From assembly GCA_015680685.1 (NCBI GenBank), contig MNCI01010128.1, positions 55,748 to 119,747 on the forward strand: a stretch of 64,000 nucleotides of DNA, in the 5' to 3' direction. The position numbers and the translations under genes were made by a program. Source of the DNA: Gnetum montanum (taxonomy: Eukaryota > Streptophyta > Gnetopsida > Gnetales > Gnetaceae). Each line of letters starts with the position of its first letter. Positions within the stretch are counted from its first letter, which is position 1. The notes under the pieces were generated by a model. That model saw only the letters and a program-made list of their open reading frames with translations. It had not been told where the DNA came from and did no database searches. Shown here piece after piece: positions 53,900 to 64,000 of the stretch.

Positions 53900-56298
53900 G
53901 TTGCCATCACCACAATGTGCTATGGGGTCCTAACCACAAAGGGTGTCATGGGCACCCAAGGTGGTGCTTTGATGATGAAGGGAAATTGTGTTCTAGTTGA
54001 CATTGAGGCCCCAGTGTCACTAGAGGGCCCACAAACCACAAAAGGTTCATGTGCTAGTTCTATGTTGTCATCAATGCTAATAGCATTGATGATGTAACCC
54101 ACACTACTGGCATTGAGTGGGTCCTTGTAGACCTTCATGGATTGGTTTTTTGGCCATATAGGACTACTTTCATCAAAGACCAGTTTGCCTTGATCAATCA
54201 TGTGTTGAATGTCATCTTTCAACGCCAAGTAGTAGTCCATGTCATGGCCATGCAACTAGTAATAGTTACAAAATCAGTCCAAACTAAAGTTCTTAGGGAC
54301 TAGGGGCTCATTTGGCATAGTTGTGAAAGGGTTTCTAAGCACCTCATAGTACCTCTAATGGCATTTTTGCACATCCTCCAACATTTTTTTATGCTGGATG
54401 CACCCAACACTAAGCAATTAGTTTAAGAGCTCTAATAACTTGATAGGCAAGGGGGTGTACTTTGAGCAAGCCTTGCACTCAAAGTTTGGCCTTTGGGGAG
54501 CTTGCCCCATGGCCATTGATGATGTGGGTTCATCATTTCTTGTAGTATCAAAACTCGATGCCTTATTATTGTTGGCCAAGCCCTTAGGTGCCTTAGCCAT
54601 TAGCTTAGTGTTGTTGGGCTTGGCCTCATTGACCACAGCTACAACAATTGTTATGGCCTTTCCCTTTTCTTTATTATTTTTTATATGTGCATTTTCGTAG
54701 GCCACATAGGCCAAGTCCTTACTATCTTCTGCCGCATCTTGTATGCTCTTTGTTTGAGAAAAAGCTTGGCTAAGAGAATGCAAGGCTAAGTAGTACAACT
54801 TTGACTTAATAAAATCACTTACTACACCCTTGAAGATAGCCAGCAGGTGAGTTTTGACTATCAGCTCATAAATTTTGTTGAGGGAAGCACTCCAATGTTG
54901 TATACATTTTTGCATTGGCTCCAACGCCCCTTGCTTGATGTTCATTAGTTGGTCTAAGGTAGCTTTGAGCTTTAAGTTGTACTTGAAGTGAGTTAAAAAT
55001 TGGCTAAGAAACTCCTCTAAAGTTGAAATGGACGCTCTAGGTAGTGCACAATATCAATCGAGAGCTTTTCCAGTCAAGGACATGGCAAAGACATGAATAA
55101 TTACATCTAGCCACACTTGCAAAAGTAGGCACTCAAAATAGAAAGTTCCCATGTGGGTGTTGGGATCTCCCTCACCATTGTATTTCATGAATTGGGGTAG
55201 TTGGACCCCAAGAGGCAATGTTAGTGGTAGGACCACAGGACTAATTGGATCATCTTGATAAAAGTCCATCACATGGACAATTTCAAGTTTGCTCCTTTAA
55301 ACCACCTAACCTTCTTTGTGAGCATTTAGATGACTTAGAATGCTTAGTCCAAACTCGAAGATGTTGTAGAGGGTTGCATTGGTTGTGCTGCTAGTGGTGC
55401 CATCAGAGCAGCCCATAGCCCTGTTGTGGGTTGTGCCACTACATGTGACACTTGTTGAGTCTACTGTTGCATATATTGTGGCATGTATGATAATTGTGCC
55501 ATAGGCATAGAGGTCATAGCCCACCACACAGTTGAGGCTTGGGCTATCCTTGGTGATGGGACTAAGATGGCTAGGGTAAAAGGCATGTGACCCATCTGCA
55601 GCTGAGATATGAGCATTGTGTGAACATATGGCAATGTTAGCATCATAGATGCTAGTAGGGAAGGTTGTACAGACTATGAAGATATGACAAAGGAGGAAGA
55701 GGTAGAAGGTCCTACACTTTATTGCATATGTAGGACTTGGTGGCTAGCTACCATGGGCAGGGACTTAGGCTACATAAGTGTCACAACTGCCTCAAAGAAG
55801 ATAGAGGACTATGATTGGTGCAGTAAAAAGTGAAGGCTGGCTATGGGATAGAGATGTAGAATGGGACACCATCATCTAAACAGAATTCAAACTCTTCATG
55901 CCCATCCTAAGGAGTTCATCATAGTTTGATACTACATCCTATTCTTTTGGCCCACTTAGCCTAATAAGTTGGTCCAAGATCCACTTAAAGTTATCGTTGA
56001 GTGGAATGACCACGTTAGGGGTGGGAAAGAACTCCCTCCCATTTCGATGAATGATCTCAAAATTATGCTTTGCCTCTATTTCTTGGTGGTCTAATGATAA
56101 GCCTGCCTGAAGATTTGCACAAAGGAAGTTGTATCATTCATCATCCAATGTTTTGTGTTCGGGTGATTAGTTATGCAATCTAAGAAACTATTGTTATGGT
56201 CATACAAGGTTGAGTAGTTGCTCAACATCTCCCACCTATTGAATGGGATGAGCCACCTCCATGGTCAGGGTAGCAGCCAAGGTGTTGATGGGATTCAT
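53900..56298 (-). pseudogene. gag, Tat-like element
   Basis: The likely start MNPINTLAATLTMEVAH lies at 56,298, 472 bp inside the 5' LTR. The capsid-like core (55,272-54,418) has LPQFMKYNGEGDPNTHMGTF, FAMSLTGKALD, STLEEFLSQFLTHFKYN, then MNIKQGALEPMQKCIQHWSA, the typical retrotransposon gag domain. A zinc-knuckle remnant (FCNYY, LHGHDMDYYLALKDDIQ) lies at about 54,200-54,290 with the last Cys replaced by Tyr. The proline-rich tail (FPFIIKAPPWVPMTPFVV) ends near 53,920. Stops separate the blocks. Confidence 0.8.
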
Positions 56299-56770
56299 TT
56301 TCTTGTATAGAAAAAACATAAGAAAAGTAGGTGGAGCAAAAAATGTTAAAGTGTAGAAAACATTAAAAGAAAATAGCTAAGTATGCAAATTATAAAAATA
56401 GGCCAAAATTGACTAAGTCTAGAAATGTTGCGAAGAAATAACTATCTCTGGTGTTATGCTCGTTATGATATAAGAGACTATTATGCTCTGAAGGGTTGTT
56501 ATGCTTTCCAAAACACTTAGAGCTTAACACAATGGACACAGTTGGGCTTTTCATCCTATGAGTTCTAGGGAAATAACAGTTGGAACCAATCTACATCAAC
56601 TGAAACACAAATAACTCTTGTGCTAGCCTATGATCCAACTACTACCATGGTAGGTCCACAAAGGTGTTATGTCTACATTAGCTCACTACTAATGACAGAG
56701 GTGTAGAAAGCATGTGGGACTACCCTTGAACACAGAAGGAATGGGAGACCCTCCTTCTAGTGCTGAAAAC
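56299..56770 (-). other. 5' leader of the Tat-like element
   Basis: Non-coding sequence between the 5' LTR and gag. The position next to the LTR reads GTTTTCAGCACTAGAAGG on the minus strand; I cannot match it to a tRNA end with confidence. Confidence 0.5.
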
Positions 56771-58661
56771 TGTCACATATGAAAATGTCAATGGCTGGAA
56801 CACTGAGAGGTTCATGGGCATATAGCCTAACCCAAATATATGCAATAGTCATGCTGGGAAAATAGAAACGAGGTGCCCTGAATGGTTTGGCCAATCAAAC
56901 AAGGACTTACATGGGGTTAGAACAACCGTTTGTGAAAGGAGTTTACGAAGTGTTAAGTGTGAATATAGAGACAATAAGTAAGAGCATAGCAGAGAACCCC
57001 GATCCAAAAATAGTGATGTGAACATGAAAATATGTGTTAAATAGCACAGAAATGTAAGATTTATGGTTAATATTAGAAAAAAATCTTAGAAAATAAATAT
57101 AATAAAGCTTGAGATCAGAAAATGGACCACCCCAAAACTGGGGAGTGTGACTTTTGCTAAATAGGAGATGAGAATGGTACGTAGCATCAAGCAGGTAGAG
57201 TGGCAACGTAGCAGTGCAGTCATAGTCTTTGGGACATTCAAGACATGGAGCTAGTGGCTACAAGGGAGGCTAAACCTACTGGGGTTAGATGTTGTCATGT
57301 CTTATAGGTGCAATGGTAGACTATGTTCTGGTAAGGTGCCAAGGTGTGAAACTTAGATGCTCAAATGCTGAAGTGTCGAAGATGCTCAAAAGGCTCAAAT
57401 GCTTAATGCTCTTTTGATTTGCTAACCCCTAAAGTTCTGGCCTTCATGGTATTTATAAGGCTAGGTTTATCATAAAATGTGGATCGGGTGCCATGTGGCA
57501 TGAGCGTAGACAAGGTTACAGTGACATGTCATGCTCTTATGAAAGTAGCAAAGTGTTACGCTCTAAAGATTAGTAACAGGTACCTAGAGACTATTGAACT
57601 ATGACCACACTACCTAGACTACATGTGCTAGAGTCTGAGAGATCGCAATCTACCTACAAATAATGTCAAAAAAATGCAACCTGGAGACTACGTTCTAGGA
57701 CTACGTCTTCCTCCTCTTTTGAGTAGGGTCAAGCATAGAGACAATTTTTGGGATCAATGGGAGGTGCAAAAGAAATGCAAACTATTGATCTTGGCCACCG
57801 AAGGTATGTCGAAGCTTAGATGAAGGTCAACGCCGAGTTCTAGAGCCTTTCAAAAGTTGTCGAAGGCCTTTTCCTAGTGTCAAGCTGGCTACACTCTAGA
57901 GTATAGCACAACACTTAGTAAAATTTTACAAAATTTTGATCTTTCACATTAGTTATGCTAGATACACTAAAGAGCGTAGCAGAGTGTAGCATGGGCAGTT
58001 ATCTAAATTTTGATAAAATCTACAGTCTTCCTTCACGGAATGCTAGCTACGCTATGGGGCATAGTAGGATAGCCAGCCTTAGAAGTTAGAAAATGTGCCA
58101 AATATGTCTTCTATGTCAAGCTAGCTTGATAGATCCTTGTCCAACACTTAGGCAAAACTAGGCACTAGAACCTGAGTCATGCTTGCTATGCTGTGGAGTG
58201 TAGTAGAGCATAGCAACCCTAAAGATAGAAAATTTGCCAAACTATTTTTGCCATTTGGAGCACTTTTGACAAACTCTAGCTTGGCACTTGGGTGAACTAG
58301 CAGCTAGGACATGTGTCAAGCTCAGTGCACTAAGGAGCATAGCAAGCGTGACAACTTGAGAGATAGAAAATTTTCCAAATTTTTTTATCCATACCAAGTA
58401 ACCCTTGACCACTTTTGGCTTGACACTTAGGTAAACTAGCCATGGAAGTGTGTGCTACACTAGCTACACTGGGGAGTGTAGCAGTCAAACTGAGAGAATA
58501 GTAGGACACTTAGAAAAAGTTTGCAAAAAATAGGGCTTAATGTGTGCTATGTTTTCTATGCTATAGAGGGTAGCACCTACACTTAGAAAAAAATTTCCAA
58601 GTTTTGATGCTTAGACAAATTTTCCATTAAACTGCAAAAGCCCAAAATTGGTGGTGCTTCA
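56771..58661 (-). repeat. 5' LTR of the Tat-like element
   Basis: A direct repeat of 34,869-36,747. It starts TGAAGCACCACCAATTTTGG in element direction and ends GTGACA. The TATA box is at 57,450-57,457. U3 has the same seven hairpin motifs (near 57,889; 57,957; 58,043; 58,189; 58,322; 58,455; 58,547). Confidence 0.88.
57450..57457 (-). promoter_or_regulatory. LTR TATA box (Tat-like element, 5' LTR)
   Basis: TATAAATACC on the minus strand, about 1.2 kb after the LTR start. Confidence 0.65.
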
Positions 58662-58835
58662 GGCAGCATGGGAGGTAGTGTTTGGAAACGCAAGAGGTGA
58701 TGTTCAGAAACATGGGAGGTGGTGTTCAGTGGCTTTGAAGGTGATGTTCGATGACATGGAAGGTGGTGTTCAATAGCTCTAAAGGTGGTGTTCGATAGCA
58801 CGGGAGATGGTGCTCGACAGCTATGAAGGTGAACA
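58662..58835. repeat. GGTGGTGTTCAGTGGC minisatellite, right of the Tat-like element
   Basis: Seven to eight imperfect units of 18-26 bp such as AACATGGGAGGTGGTGTTCA and ATGACATGGAAGGTGGTGTT. They continue the array seen at 34,760-34,868. ORFs reported here are translations of the repeat. Confidence 0.8.
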
Positions 58836-59284
58836 GGGATGCACACGCATAGGTAGATGACATAGAGAAACGAGAATAGCAAATGATGTGGTGGCAGTTG
58901 TAGGGCACGGTGTAGTAATGGGCAATAAGGAAGTAGGTGCATGAACATGGGTAGCGAGCTTACAATGACGTATGACACAACAATAGGTGCAAGCATGGTG
59001 TGGTGAAAATAGGTGATGCATAGTGCATGTTCCCCCTTGGGCTAGTATAGGGCCAGCCCCTTTGCAGCCGTCAATTGTGGTCAGCAAGAGAACTAGTCCT
59101 GACCTTGTTGATGGTTTTGTATTTTTGTGTTTTTTTAATATTATTATTATTATTATTATTTTATCTTTTTTTAAAAAAAATGGATTTTTAAAGTTGGAGG
59201 TTGGGGTCGATGTTTGAAACCACAACTCCCACTTAAAAATTTTATTTTTTTTAACTTTTTATTATTATTTTAATCCATCTTGCC
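58836..59284. other. Spacer with simple repeats
   Basis: No gene. An (ATT)n run lies at about 59,138-59,162 and a T/A-rich tract follows. Confidence 0.6.
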
Positions 59285-59476
59285 ATGTCAATTTTTTATA
59301 AGTTTGCTGAATCTAAGGTAAAAGAGCCATCCCAAGATGTTTCACAACTACCTCCAACTCTTTTTGTGGTCCTAAAAGAATCAATGATAAAAGATTCAAT
59401 CACAAAAATACAAGAATCATCGACCAGTATTTTTGATAATCTTATGAATGAAAATATAGATTCTTTTATTGAATAA
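59285..59476 (+). CDS. Small ORF, 63 codons, unknown
   Basis: Starts MSIFYKFAESKVKEPSQDVS and ends NENIDSFIE. Composition is protein-like (mixed charged and polar residues) and not obviously a repeat translation. No family recognised, no ribosome context or neighbour that would support expression. It may be a fragment of an old gene or chance. Confidence 0.2.
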   Translation: MSIFYKFAESKVKEPSQDVSQLPPTLFVVLKESMIKDSITKIQESSTSIFDNLMNENIDSFIE

Positions 59477-59479
59477 TGA

Positions 59480-60540
59480 TCTTTGTTATTCGGTTTTTAT
59501 CTTAATCCAATTATAACCTGATAGCAAAGTTAATTAATCTTTGATTTATTGCGATAGCTTAAGTTTCTCTTCTATAGTTTATAAATTAGTTATGTTGTAA
59601 TATATTTTAAAGAAGATATTTACTCCTATGATCTCTAGTCATATTTCCTTGCATTTTAGGAATTTGTTTAACAATGACTAAAATGAATTGCAACATTTTT
59701 TTGAGAAAGAAACACTACTCACCATCATATTTTATTAACTCTTATTTGCTTTACTAACTATAAATTTTGTTGGTAGTTCTCAAGCTTCATGATGCTCTTT
59801 TTTGAAATGTAATTTTATCTCAAAATTCCACTCAAGAATATTACTTTACACCATTGGTTGTGTTTATGAATCTCTAATTTTTATAGTTTTGTGAAGACTA
59901 TTCATGATGTGTTGATCTTATACACTTCATATATTTAAAGTCATGGATTTGGTTATAAGTAGTAAAATAACATTATTTTTAACTTTGTGTTAAGCTTGAG
60001 TTATGATGTTGAAGATTTGATATAGTCTAAAAAGCACAACATGCTAGTTTATATCTATATTTAGTCACATCATGAACTTTAATATACATTGCCATGATCT
60101 TTTGTATTATGTACTAAGTTAGTTATGTTTAATCAAGTCTATTAACTAATAATAAGTAATCATTGTGTTTGTTCATTTTATAGATGTGGTTGTTCCATTA
60201 TAACTATATAAATGATGATCTTGGTCCAATAATAATACATAAAACAATACAACAATCATGTGCAACAAAAAGTAAAATACATTATTTATATTATAACAAA
60301 GATACTTGGTTACTTTATTTTTCTCTATTACTTTGTAGTTTATGTTCTTATGTTTAACATGTGAAGTACAATGGATTTATTTTAGCTCATAGTATATATT
60401 TATCTTAATCATAGTAGTCATCAAAGTGTTTCTATTATATCATAGAACTAGTGATTAATATTACAAAACTTTAACACAATGACCTACAATTGAACATTTA
60501 ACTATTTAGATATCACACTAGTCTTATCTATGGATTATAG
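59480..60540. other. AT-rich decayed sequence, probably including a 5' LTR
   Basis: No ORF of interest. Because an LTR end and a primer site follow at 60,603, much of this stretch should be the decayed 5' LTR of the plus-strand element, but I cannot place its start. Confidence 0.4.
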
Positions 60541-60625
60541 CATGGTCTACCACGATGCTTGTAGATTGTATGGTTGGACATTGGGTTTACTTGTTGCTCA
60601 TCATTTCCACCATTACCAAGGATGG
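60541..60625 (+). repeat. LTR end and primer site of a plus-strand Athila-like remnant
   Basis: The sequence ACTTGTTGCTCATCA ends at 60,603 and matches the 3' end of the LTR of the second Athila-like element (CCTTGTTGCTCATCA). One base later TTCCACCATTACCAAGGATG corresponds to the TGGCGCCNTTNCCGGGGA primer site. Confidence 0.65.
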
Positions 60626-60899
60626 TGTTACTGACCTAGATTAGTTATATCATAAATGACCACTGTAAAAGCATTAATGACTTATCTTTTAGAAAAATTA
60701 ATATTTTACATCACACACATATTATTAACTAAAACATAGCTTCTTCACATAGGTTTGATAGTTCATTGTGCGATGAGAGCATTAGTGGGAGTGATGACAA
60801 GCTCTATATCAAGAAGGATTACAGTAAACAACTATAAACAAGGGTCTCATATGCTCATGTATATTCTTACTACATTCAAAGACTATATTTAGCTATTAC

Positions 60900-62250
60900 A
60901 AATGATCCTAGAGGGGATGGAATATATACTAGAACACAGAAGGCCTCAAGTTCTCAAACCTCCTATAGAACCTAAAAATATAAATCAAGGAATCATAAAG
61001 GCAGATATAGAAGTTATGACAATTATTCTAGTTTACTATAATCTTTCTCTTCACCTTCATCATTTAGCTTTAATGAAGATGAAGGTAGACATGAAGAGAA
61101 AGCTCCACTAAGGAATTGATAGGGAGATAGAAATAAAGATTAAAAAAAATATAAGGCATCAAAGGAAGCACAAACGAGATCATCACAATTAAGCATATAG
61201 AAATTGAGATTATGGCTATGACATGTTTGATGATGATAAATTGTTATTAGCTATTAGAAGCATGATTTATATTAAAAAGGTAGTAAGAGTACCTTACAAT
61301 CATCAAACGGAAAGTCACATTAAATGACTTAATATGAATCAAATTCCTAAATTTGAAGAGGGCTATAACTCTATTTCATAGCATCATTTTCAAGCCTTTT
61401 ATGATGTCTACACCTTGCAAAATATTGAAAGTAAGTAGCAAAAGCTTAAGCTCTTTCCTAGGATACTAATAAAAGAAGTTGATAATTTGTATAGATTGTT
61501 GGAACCAAATTTAATCCATTGATGATCCACAATGCTTCAGCTCTTTAACAAGAAGTGTCAAACCTACTTCATAGTATCCAATCTCAAGATAAAAATCCAA
61601 TGATGGAAGTAAGATAATCATGAATCCCTTGATATGGTCTTGGGAAGATATTATTCTTTATTATATAGATATCTAGGCCATGGAATATTTTTAAAAGAGT
61701 AGCTTTGTTACATCATAGATGGACTTCATAATAGAATGAGAAAGACCTTGGGATTTATGCCCAAGAAAGACTATCAGAACTTAGATTTTATGAGATATAA
61801 AGATTAATTAAACAAGTAGAAAAAAGAAGGAAAGAAACACAAAAGGAAGAAAAAAGAGTGTAACTAAGATCTAACCCTTTGCAAGAAGGAGGTCCACATC
61901 TATGATCAGGAAGAAGAGGCACCTCCTAATGCAATAGTTTCTCATAAAACTTATCAATGCAAAAGTCCATCATTGAGTTTACAACAAGAATACATAAGAT
62001 TTTGGACTTGATAAATGAAAAACGTCCAACTATCTTGAAAATCATAAAGGAAATAGTAGACTATGTAAGATTAAGAAACCAAGATAAGAAGAGGAAAAAG
62101 AATAAGGAAATGGATATGAACACTTATTAGAAAAGAGGGAATGTTACAATAGTAGAAGAGATTTTAGACTCAAAGAAGAATGATGAATATGAAATTTATT
62201 AATATGAACAACAAAAGAACTATTGTTTAGTTATGTTACATCTATAAGAG
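60900..62250 (+). pseudogene. gag remnant, plus-strand Athila-like element
   Basis: The plus strand carries a decayed gag homologous to 42,600-44,611. Matching blocks are KLLLAIRSMIYIKKVVRVPY, MNQIPKFEEGYNS, FQAFYDVYTLQNIESK, HESLDMVLGRYYSLLYR, LCYIIDGLHNRMRKTLGFMP and IVEEILDSKKNDEYEIY at the zinc-knuckle end, where the cysteines are lost. Stops and frame changes separate the blocks. No protease or RT follows; the element is truncated within about 1.3 kb. Confidence 0.75.
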
Positions 62251-63340
62251 TTTGGGACTTATACTTTGAACCTAAAGTTCATGGAAAAGTTACCACTATG
62301 TACTCTAATCCAAGACTCATAACTAAAATTTGCATGAAATACATGTATGAAGGGTTAGAACATCTTTATAATAGAGGAAACCATCTTGGTGCCACCTAGA
62401 ACAAGCTAGAAGATGGGGCACACACTACAAAACACACTATTAGAACTAACATTAATGGTTCATTAATAAAACCATTGTTAAAAGCAAACTCGTTAACTTA
62501 TCTATTCACCAAAATCATTAATATTACTGATAATGCAATATTCTACCCTTAATCCATGATTTTCTCTATCCATGGTATTCCCATGAGGTTTTTAGCACCA
62601 AATTTTTGAAATAACTATAAGGCTAATACTAACTTAAGCTGGCTATCAAGGACTATTTGATGTAATATCTCACATATCTAGGCCAATCCTCATGCATGAA
62701 AAAATCCAACTATTGAGTTATGATCCTTATATATGTTAAGACCAACTATTAGGTTACATTTTGGATAAAATCAACTTATAGCTACCCTAAGCCCTAACTC
62801 TTTACTATCATCATAAATAAGGTTTGATAGTGACTACATGTACAATCCTCAAGCAATGTGGCCCAATTCCTTCATAATGCTTGTTCATTAATCGACTAGT
62901 CATTCCCATATCAGTTGTCTTATTGTAAAAATAATATTAGTTAATGAATTGCTAAATTGTTGTTCCCTAATGTTTCAACATGTTGAATGTACCTATACAT
63001 GCTTAAAATATCTACTAGCTAATGATGATTAAAGATGTCATTTTCATCAGATGTCATAATTTCCATGCTATTTTAGAAACATAGAAAAGTTCTATCATGA
63101 TTTTCGTCATGGGTCCTAAATTCATTGCAACTTAGGTCACAACATTTAAAGTTACCATCATCACTGTTACTACTAGGATGATAATGTAAGGAAAAAGATG
63201 TGTTAGAATGCAAAACAAAAATCATGAAAATGGTAAATTATATAATAAAACATAAGAAAGACATGGTTAAAATTAATAAGAAAAAATAATTTAGAAAGAA
63301 AGTAACTCAAATTAGATAAGTTGCTTGTAGAATTTGAAGG
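62251..63340. other. AT-rich sequence without recognisable gene
   Basis: I see no ORF, repeat or motif that I can support between the gag remnant and the LTR at 63,544. Confidence 0.5.
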
Positions 63341-63510
63341 AAAAGAGAGTAATTCCTCTACTTTAAATGATTAGATGATGATAAAGCTTCACCAAGTAAG
63401 AATAGGTTCAAATCTAGAAATTGCCAAGAGATATGTTGCATACAGCCATGAGCAAGAGCAACAAGAAATAGAGAGATGCATAATTGATAAAAAGAGAGCC
63501 AACATTGCCA

Positions 63511-63520
63511 AGTATTTATA
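63511..63520 (-). promoter_or_regulatory. TATA-like box facing away from the LTR
   Basis: The minus strand reads TATAAATACT about 25 bp outside the LTR start. Together with the LTR TATA box at 63,639 it brackets a palindrome-rich segment. Its activity is unknown. Confidence 0.35.
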
Positions 63521-63543
63521 GGTATAAATCCAAGGTTTGGTAG

Positions 63544-64000
63544 TGATGAGACGCGATATTGCATGGGATATCGTGGCCGTCGTGATATCGCATCCCATGC
63601 GATATCGCGTACGCGATATCGCGGTCCGTCGCCAAATCTATAAATAAGAGGCGACACTCCCCTCATTTCTTATCCTAGGCTAGAAGTAGGGAAACTCTGG
63701 CAGATTGATCACTCCAGAGATAGAATATTTTCCATGTGCCTGCAGTAGGAGTCCCCAAGTGAACGGATTTTTATTCAAGTAGCTTTGTACCTGAATGCAA
63801 GTTGTGTACAGCAATAAAGATGAGCTTTGTGGATAAACCTTGTAGTGCATGGAATAGGTTTATTATCTATTATTTCTTACATGTCATTTATTACATGCAT
63901 TAGCGTGGCATGAGTACGACTTGGTTACGAGCATTAACGAATGTGTACAGCTAACCAAGGAATCGGCTACTCATCGCGATTAGATTCTCTCACCCTTGTC
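63544..64000 (+). repeat. LTR of an Athila-like element, plus strand, cut by the window end
   Basis: Starts TGATGAGACGCGATATTGC, like the reverse complement of the LTR at 44,744-45,518. It has dense GATATCGC palindromes (63,553-63,626), TATAAATAAGAGG (63,639), the conserved AGTAGGAGTCCCCAAGTGAA block and CAATAAAGATGAGCTTT (63,812) shared with element 1. It is much better preserved than the LTR end at 60.6 kb, so it is probably the 5' LTR of another, younger element that continues beyond the window, or a solo LTR. Confidence 0.8.
63639..63646 (+). promoter_or_regulatory. LTR TATA box, plus strand
   Basis: TATAAATA followed by AGAGGCGACACTCCCC, directly after the GATATCGC palindrome cluster. 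Confidence 0.75.

Larger units (their letters stand above)
34869..58661 (-). mobile_element. Tat-like Ty3/gypsy LTR retrotransposon with nested Athila-like element
   Basis: A 23.8-kb composite on the minus strand. LTRs of about 1.88 kb (34,869-36,747; 56,771-58,661) enclose gag, protease, an insert of about 6 kb with AGGCC repeats, an opposite-strand gene and repeat arrays, and an RT. Element 2 (37,246-45,518) is nested directly after the RT. A polypurine tract lies beside the 3' LTR. RNase H and integrase are missing. No target duplication is evident, but the same minisatellite flanks both sides. The two LTRs are diverged throughout, so the insertion is old. Confidence 0.82.

Noticed and set aside
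58583-59225. Three overlapping minus-strand ORFs of 60-137 codons
   Set aside because: They are translations of the GGTGGTGTTC minisatellite and of poly-T tracts.
63358-63666. 102-codon minus-strand ORF with a signal-peptide-like stretch
   Set aside because: It reads through the palindromic LTR start, and the only well-placed start after the TATA box gives a peptide of about 30 residues; chance is more likely.

Overview
This window looks like nuclear DNA from a seed plant with a large, repeat-filled genome. It is AT-rich, has no intact host gene, and consists almost entirely of nested and decayed Ty3/gypsy LTR retrotransposons, most of them on the minus strand. Their reading frames are broken mainly by stop codons at former Trp, Gln and Arg positions, which fits old, methylated, deaminated copies. 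A gymnosperm or another slowly purged genome is plausible but cannot be proven from this sequence.

Layout. 1-5.9 kb: a decayed Tat-like gag-protease fragment (minus) with a GC-rich island of unknown origin beside it. 5.9-12 kb: very AT-rich, with one recognisable protease remnant. 12,023-25,667: the best preserved element, Athila-like and minus-strand, with two LTRs of about 0.92 kb, a perfect 5-bp target duplication (AAGGG), a primer site, gag, protease, RT, RNase H, integrase and a third ORF ending in a coiled coil. It sits inside an older LTR-like sequence rich in hairpin motifs. 26.2-31.6 kb: a decayed Tat-like element (plus) with an RT fragment and a gene in the opposite orientation. 31.5-32.1 kb: a probable solo LTR. 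32.35-33.5 kb: an intronless pseudogene of a CCR4-like deadenylase. 34.2 kb: a 5S-rRNA-like fragment.

34,869-58,661: a Tat-like element (minus) with LTRs of about 1.9 kb. It holds gag and protease, then an insert of about 6 kb with degenerate repeats and an intron-containing gene on the opposite strand, then an RT. A second Athila-like element (37,246-45,518, minus, with an 872-bp assembly gap) lies inside it. 59-62.3 kb: a plus-strand Athila-like LTR end, primer site and gag remnant. 63,544 to the end: the start of another LTR of the same family, on the plus strand.

The most interesting observation is the antisense module. Two separate Tat-like elements (26.2-28.5 kb minus, beside a plus-strand RT; 48.5-52.1 kb plus, beside a minus-strand RT) carry homologous coding units that run opposite to pol. 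In both, an FCP1/NIF-like HAD-phosphatase domain comes first, with the same altered motif I, followed by a protein I do not recognise. One intron position is shared by the two copies. Both lie on the far side of a degenerate repeat array from RT.
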